From the NCBI GenBank assembly GCA_002794785.1, contig NBBA01000001.1, forward strand, positions 2,170,001 through 2,234,000: a stretch of 64,000 nt of DNA, read 5' to 3'. Origin of the DNA: Coniferiporia sulphurascens. Its lineage: Eukaryota > Basidiomycota > Agaricomycetes > Hymenochaetales > Hymenochaetaceae. The notes below the pieces were generated by a model. That model was given only the letters and a program-made list of their open reading frames with translations, was not told the DNA's origin and searched no databases. Positions 59,371 to 64,000 of the stretch are shown here, one piece after another. Position numbers and translations under genes: made by a program. How positions within the stretch are numbered: position 1 is the first letter of the stretch; each line of letters begins with the position of its first letter.

Positions 59371-60243
59371 TTAACCTAGCCTTAGCCAGGCTTTCACCAG
59401 CGACCAAGTCCCCGTATTAGGCGGGTGTGGGTATATAGAGCTCCTGTCTGTATGATGTTTCGCCAACCCATTATAAGTATTTGGCCATGGTTCTGCTTGC
59501 GCCGGCGAGTTTCCCGCAGAGAGATGGCCCTCGGCGCCGAGAGCGAATGTTTGTAGTCGAGACTCTCGCAGAAGTCGCAGGACTAGTGCAACGCCCTCTC
59601 GCGACTGTAAGGTGTATTAAAGAAGATGATATAGGTTATTCGTAAAGCAAGAAATACCTTTTGCAAATTGGCCTTGAATTTGTTCAGTCCGTGGTTCTCG
59701 ATTCGCTTCGTCAAGCCCCAGCCGAATCCCGAGACAAAACGAGCCTGCGTCGTCTGCCGAGTTTTACTGAACACAAAAATGCAACGGTAAGTAAAAAGCC
59801 CTTCTGCGATACCAGAAACAAAAATACCCGTTATCCACTTCACAAAGTTCGACATATTCTTGAACCTGCATGACTTTGACGTGGTCCAAGTTTTTTGTTT
59901 GGCAATGAACAACCTTCCCGAAGGGATCCACTTCGCTTTCCTCAATAACCCAGGACTCTGCCCTTGTCATAATATTCTTCGGGGCCCATTTAGGAAGTGC
60001 ACCTCTCTTCAAAATCAGACGTGTAGTTGAGAGCGTGCCACTAGGCGTGATAGAGCGTGCAATGACATCGCAGGAAATAACGTGTGATGCATATGGGTTT
60101 GGGTAGCGAAGGAAGAATGCAAGAGAGACTATGGACCACGAGTCGCTGTATGGATACAAATATGGATGAGACACTGCCTGCAGGCTGCGAGTGCCCTAGA
60201 GGAGGACTCACTCGTACAAAAACGATTGCGAGAAAAGCCGCAT
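59371..60243 (-). CDS. PRELI/MSF1 (Ups-like) domain protein
   Basis: Family members (yeast Ups1-3, human PRELID) shuttle phospholipids such as phosphatidic acid across the mitochondrial intermembrane space with Mdm35/TRIAP1. Start MRLFSQSFLYD (60243-60241). The first exon (60212-60243) joins DSWSIVSLAFFLRYPNPYASHVISCDVIAR, the classic domain start. Next TTRLILKRGALPKWAPKNIMTRAESWVIEESEVDPFGKVVHCQTKNLDHVKVMQVQEYVEL, then after an intron KTRQTTQARFVSGFGWGLTKRIENHGLNKFKANLQK. The last exon after the intron near 59590-59645 reads SREGVALVLRLLRESRLQTFALGAEG and ends GSLVKAWLRLG-like with TAA at 59373-59371. Which of the Ups lineages it belongs to cannot be fixed by eye. Confidence 0.85.
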
Positions 60244-60633
60244 TGCAAATTCAAATGGTAGGAATTCTTATTTTCGAGAAGAGATCGCTTTGGCAAAAGG
60301 ACGAAGATTGAAGCAAGACGGTCGCAGCTGCTGAGTGCCCTCAGCCATGCAGAAGGGAGCGGAAAGACGTGACGGGACTTTCCGGAGGTCTGAGGTTCGT
60401 CTCTACATCACATGCGCATCCTTACCTCCTATTCCCCGATTTAGAGTATGTAAGGCACGATCATTAATATTGTACTTCAAACTCCAGTCGTTACACGCAT
60501 TCAATTTGTTCCCTCATTTTTCTTTGTCGCAAGCTAATGGCTAGTTACACTGATGTAAATAGAACTTTAGCGGTGGTCCGATGGAGTCCCCATGTCTTTT
60601 TCTATAGACTAGCCTATGCTTTCAGAATTACAT
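60244..60633. other. Intergenic
   Basis: 390 bases between the PRELI start and the hydrolase stop, both on the minus strand. Nothing distinct. Confidence 0.45.
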
Positions 60634-62142
60634 CTACTTCTCTACGACCGATCCGTCTGGAGAGATGAACAAACGGAGGCCATCGTACGCTGGGCGCACC
60701 CACTGCGGTTCTCCCTCGTCTATTACCTCTAGTGCACTGCGCACTGTCTCCGAAGCACTGGAAGTTGATACATTTACTTCCCCAATTGTTTGTAAGATCT
60801 CTGCATAATCCTCATATGTCAAGTCATGCGTGAATCCGACCAAGTAGCTCCGCTGTGCCTTAAGCCTGCGCACTGTTTCCACAGCCTGCTTCAACCCAAA
60901 ATGCGACGTATGTGGCCTGATGCGCAGACAGTCTAGGATGAGTACCGCAGGAACGCGGACTTGCCCACCCGAAGTTTCTGAAGCAAGAAGTAATGCCCAC
61001 GTAGACTCTGGAATGTGTGAGACGTCCGAAATATACACCACGGCATCTTGGATTTTGAAACCCGTACAAAGATATGGGCTAGGCTTGTTGGCTTCAATTG
61101 TGTTCACGCTACTTGCTTGATCATGACAAAGAACCGCAGTGGTTGAAGGGAGGGGTGAGTTGCGACCTGATATGGGTGTAGGAGGTGCCGTGTACGTGGG
61201 TGTCGGTAGATTCCCAGGTGGTGGAGATCTCCTGAAAAATCTACCATGATGGACTTATTCTCGTAATTCAGTACAAGGCAACCAACACATAGTAAAAACC
61301 ACACACCTGAGAATGGTGTAATCATTATTCCTGCACATTCGAACGGTACTCCATCCTCTATTATATGCCACCTGAATTCGGGCACCTAGGCGTCGGTGGT
61401 CGATAAGCCTGAGGCAGCGTGAGGAAGAGCGAATACTCACGTCTCCTCCACCGGAAGCGAACTCTTTGGAGATTAGGTACGGGAAGGCACGCTGAACTTC
61501 GCTAAATGTCGCCTGAGATGCGTAAAGATCTATATGGGATTGGATGTTCCCGTTCAAAGTCCAGCCTATTGAGTTGTATTTTTAGTCTTATATTGCGCTG
61601 ACATGGAAGGAGATAAGACCTCGTAAGTCGTCTAGGCCATTCATGGCTGTTGAAACAATCGTTATCAGAGGTGATGTCCTTTCGACTAGAGCAAATGATT
61701 TCGAGACGAACCATCGGCATGGGCGTGCGTAATGAGGACCGCATCAATCCTTCTCAGCCCATACTTGGGGAACCACTCCAACGCAGAGGGTAGAAACGTC
61801 TTGCCCACATCTATAATTATTGTCCTGCGTTCCCCGATACTGATGAGTCAAGTTGAACCTCGCGCGAACAAAATGCAAAGCTCACGATAGTTTGTCATCC
61901 TTGCCCTTTACCCGAATGACTGCGCTGGTATTCCTGCGCGCATTCTTCTTCCCCTCTGGTGTTAAAGTCGACAAACAGGTTTTGCAGGGTACACTATCCG
62001 GTGGTGCAGTGAGGCATTCGATATGCGGCAAACTGCTCGATGTGCCTGTGCCTAGAAAAATGAACTCTAGCACATCCGGCTGTGTGTCGCTGCTTCCGCC
62101 GCCGTTAGTATACATCGACCCCCCGGGTTCTGGCGTCGTCAT
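60634..62142 (-). CDS. Metallo-beta-lactamase-fold hydrolase
   Basis: Predicted metal-dependent phosphodiester or similar hydrolase in the tRNase Z/PhnP-like branch of the MBL superfamily; substrate unknown. Start taken as MTTPEPGGSMYTNGGG (62142-62140); an in-frame ATG at 62229 is an alternative. Order of features: LEFIFLGTGTSSSLPHIECLTAP (first strand), [81 protein letters not shown]. The usual His-x-His-x-Asp-His is here HAHADA, so the last His is Ala. Then SEVQRAFPYLISKEFASGGGDVPEFRWHII, ITPFSGV, VVYISDVSHIPESTWALLL, VLILDCLRIRPHTSHFGLKQAVETVRRLKAQRSYLVGFTHDL, which carry later metal-site positions. Stop at 60636-60634. Confidence 0.83.
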
Positions 62143-62652
62143 TTTAGAAATAGAGCGTCGTCTTTGGGGGAGAGGCGGATTCAAGGTGATGGAAAAGGAG
62201 ATGAAGACCAGGCCGAGACCTTTTATCACAAAGGCGCGGGAGGCGAGGCTGAGAACCGTCTTAATACCTGCCAGTGGACCTTTTATTCACGGCATCGTGT
62301 CTTCCCGTGTCGCGAGGCAGCTGTCAATGATGAGACTAGGGGAAGCAATCGTTGTGCGCTTTCTCAGCCGAAGTGTTGTCTTAACCACGCCTTCGCATTC
62401 TTTAGTGAGGTCGAGTTCACGATCAAGTTCAGAAGCAAGGACTAGGTTTAAGTGATTGACTGATGTCCACAAACACGACCTGCTCCTGATTTTCCAATTG
62501 TACATACAAAGATAATGACATTCCGAAGGGCTCCCTCAAATTTCCAGAGAGCGGTTCATTACAGAACGATGTTATGAAAGAAGGATGAACACCGCACAAC
62601 GTTGTTATTTTGTGAAAACTTTCTCCCAGACGGCAATCAGAATTATCACCAC
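62143..62652. other. Intergenic, promoter of the hydrolase gene
   Basis: 510 bases, both neighbours on the minus strand. A 200-codon plus-strand ORF (61853-62455) overlaps the hydrolase start antisense and shows no domain. Part of this stretch could hold a last exon of the DRG2 gene, whose C-terminus is unresolved. Confidence 0.4.
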
Positions 62653-64000
62653 TTAGCGTAGAGAGTCAACAAAGGCGAGGCCTGGAAACTTACTTGAAAC
62701 AACGTCATCATCCTGGACTTGGTGATTAAGTCCGACTTTCTGAGCGTGTGGCGCGAACTTCGACGATTTCCCCTTTAAAAACACCCGGCTTTTCAGCGTA
62801 CATTGACTTCAACACTTCTTTGCAACGTACCCTGAACGGATCGGTTCAAAATCAGCCTTGAACATGTGTATCTTTAGAAGTCATGAATGGCATACCAAAC
62901 AAGGCCGTAGCGGAAGTTTGCAGCTAACGAGCGATGGATACCATGACAAACAGTGTCAATCGTTGCGCCTTTCCGGAGGCAGATGGGGTCTGTAAGATCG
63001 GGATGGGCCCCTCGCTTCTTCGTATAAACCTTTACGAGGTCTAGGTCCTCCCACATTTTTACGAGGAGATAGTCCAGGCTGTTGATATCCGTAATTAGTC
63101 CAGACTCTGGGAAATGGTAAGCGCCGAATTTGCGCACTTCAGGTCCATTTCACAGCTGATGACAACTGTATGGTCTTCGCGGGCTAGCTTGTCCACTTGC
63201 TCAAGGCTTATCGAGTCAATCTTGTTGTATACGTCTACGGCGAAAGCAAAAGGCATCATTTTTTCCTTGAGGGAAGTGCTGACAAGTAGACATACATAAG
63301 CAAGGAATATACTTTCGAGTTCCTGTTTCGTCGTTCAGCGAGATCGTCAGACAAAAGCACTGGACGCACCAACCTATGAGGACATCGATAAATTCATCTG
63401 TAGTAATCTTGGCTCGGAGTGAACATCACATTACATTAGAGAAACAAACAAGTCTCACATCTTCGCGAATCATCACGTCGCAGTTGTGGATTTTATCTAC
63501 ACAAATGAAAGTTGTGAAAGGATTGAGCAGCCACTTCATGATAACCTACATCCTGCCAGAATGGTACGTATTGTCTTCTCATCGGTCTGCGTAAGTTTGA
63601 CTGTAGAATTTAGCTGAGCACAAACAAAGCAAACAAAGCAGTTAACCAGGAAGCCCAATGACAATCGGTCGGACGCACGGTTATCTGCAAATTGCGTCGT
63701 ATTAGTGTCAAAATTAAGGGGGTAGAGTACAGTCTTTACTCCGCCGGTAGTTTTCCGCTTCACGACAACGTCTGGCTTTCGCTTGTTAAGCCGGATGCCA
63801 ACTGCATCTAACTCAACCTCTAAGAGCTTCCGCTGCTCCAAGGACTTGGTCGCATCAAGCATCATGATGATTAGGTCGGCGGTTTTCGCAACTGGGCTGG
63901 CTGAGTATGATGCCTGGTGCTAGAAAAATCACGAACCTGCCACCACCTGACGCCCTCGTCCCCGACCTGAACAAAACTATCCTGTTCAGTGATGGGTATC
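62653..64000 (-). CDS. RBG2: DRG2/Rbg2-like GTPase, 5' part beyond the window
   Basis: Developmentally regulated GTP-binding protein of the Obg superfamily; Rbg2/DRG2 binds ribosomes with a Gir2/DFRP2 partner. From the window edge: [60 protein letters not shown], then FSSTVKLTQTDEKTIRTIL, YKIHNCDVMIREDVTTDEFIDVLI, the G4 motif in VYNKIDSIS, SCEMDLN, and the TGS domain DYLLVKMWEDLDLVKVYTKKRGAHPDLTDPICLRKGATIDTVCHGIHRSLAANFRYGLVW-GKSSKFAPHAQKVGLNHQVQDDDVV. GGV-FSSTVKLTQ matches DRG2 rather than DRG1. G1 and G2 lie outside the window. The expected C-terminal IVKK-like end is not found: reading through gives SSKFPGLAFVDSLR and a stop at 62655-62653, or a donor (GTAAGT) leads to another exon. Confidence 0.85.

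Noticed and set aside
61853..62455. 200-codon plus-strand ORF
   Set aside because: Lies antisense over the well-supported start of the MBL-fold hydrolase and has no recognisable domain.

Overview
The window is nuclear DNA of a filamentous basidiomycete, most likely an agaricomycete. The evidence is dense short genes on both strands, many phase-consistent 45-70 nt introns with CTAAC/CTNAC-type branch sites, and fungal-specific families (GAS-type GH72 glucanosyltransferase, SUR7/PalI, YSC84-like SYLF-SH3, ATG26-type sterol glucosyltransferase, PHO85). A Ceratobasidiaceae-like (Rhizoctonia) origin would fit the retroelements and the PIF1-type helicase gene, but the genus cannot be fixed from sequence alone. 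No rRNA, tRNA or CRISPR array was recognised.

Layout. 0-5.5 kb: a partial nuclear-looking protein (-), mitoribosomal protein mL43 (+), a long disordered protein of unknown role (-) and a small Tyr/Ser/Gly-rich protein (-). 5.5-7.85 kb: no supportable gene. 7.86-10.68 kb: an apparently intact 14-exon gene joining an RNase H1-N/viroplasmin domain to a PIF1-family helicase (-). 10.98-19.76 kb: one dead Tad-like LINE bounded by a 14-bp target-site duplication. Five later insertions are nested in it: four copies of a ~561-bp solo-LTR-like element and one 1476-bp TG...CA element carrying an ORF of unknown family. 20-29 kb: YSC84-like SYLF-SH3 protein (-), Fpg DNA glycosylase (+), UTP5/WDR43 (-) and PHO85-like CDK (+). 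29.8-40.3 kb: F-BAR/RhoGAP (-) and a full-length ABCC transporter (+). 41.5-54.8 kb: RRM-CCHC SR-like protein (-), GH72 (-), SUR7-like protein (+), ATG26-type enzyme (+) and a 2OG-Fe(II) dioxygenase (-). 55-64 kb: RIC1 (-), PRELI/MSF1-domain protein (-), metallo-beta-lactamase-fold hydrolase (-) and a partial DRG2/Rbg2 GTPase (-).

The host genes are mostly housekeeping. Several touch the cell surface and trafficking (GH72, SUR7-like, YSC84-like, F-BAR/RhoGAP, RIC1, sterol glucosyltransferase, ABCC), but this is ordinary eukaryotic neighbourhood rather than a cluster. The unusual parts are the viroplasmin-PIF1 fusion, the nested retroelement archaeology between 11 and 19.8 kb, two frame-supported GC-AG introns in the PHO85-like gene, and several microexons of 12-15 nt. 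Gene models were made by eye from reading frame, splice signals and family resemblance; small intron boundaries may be off by a few bases.
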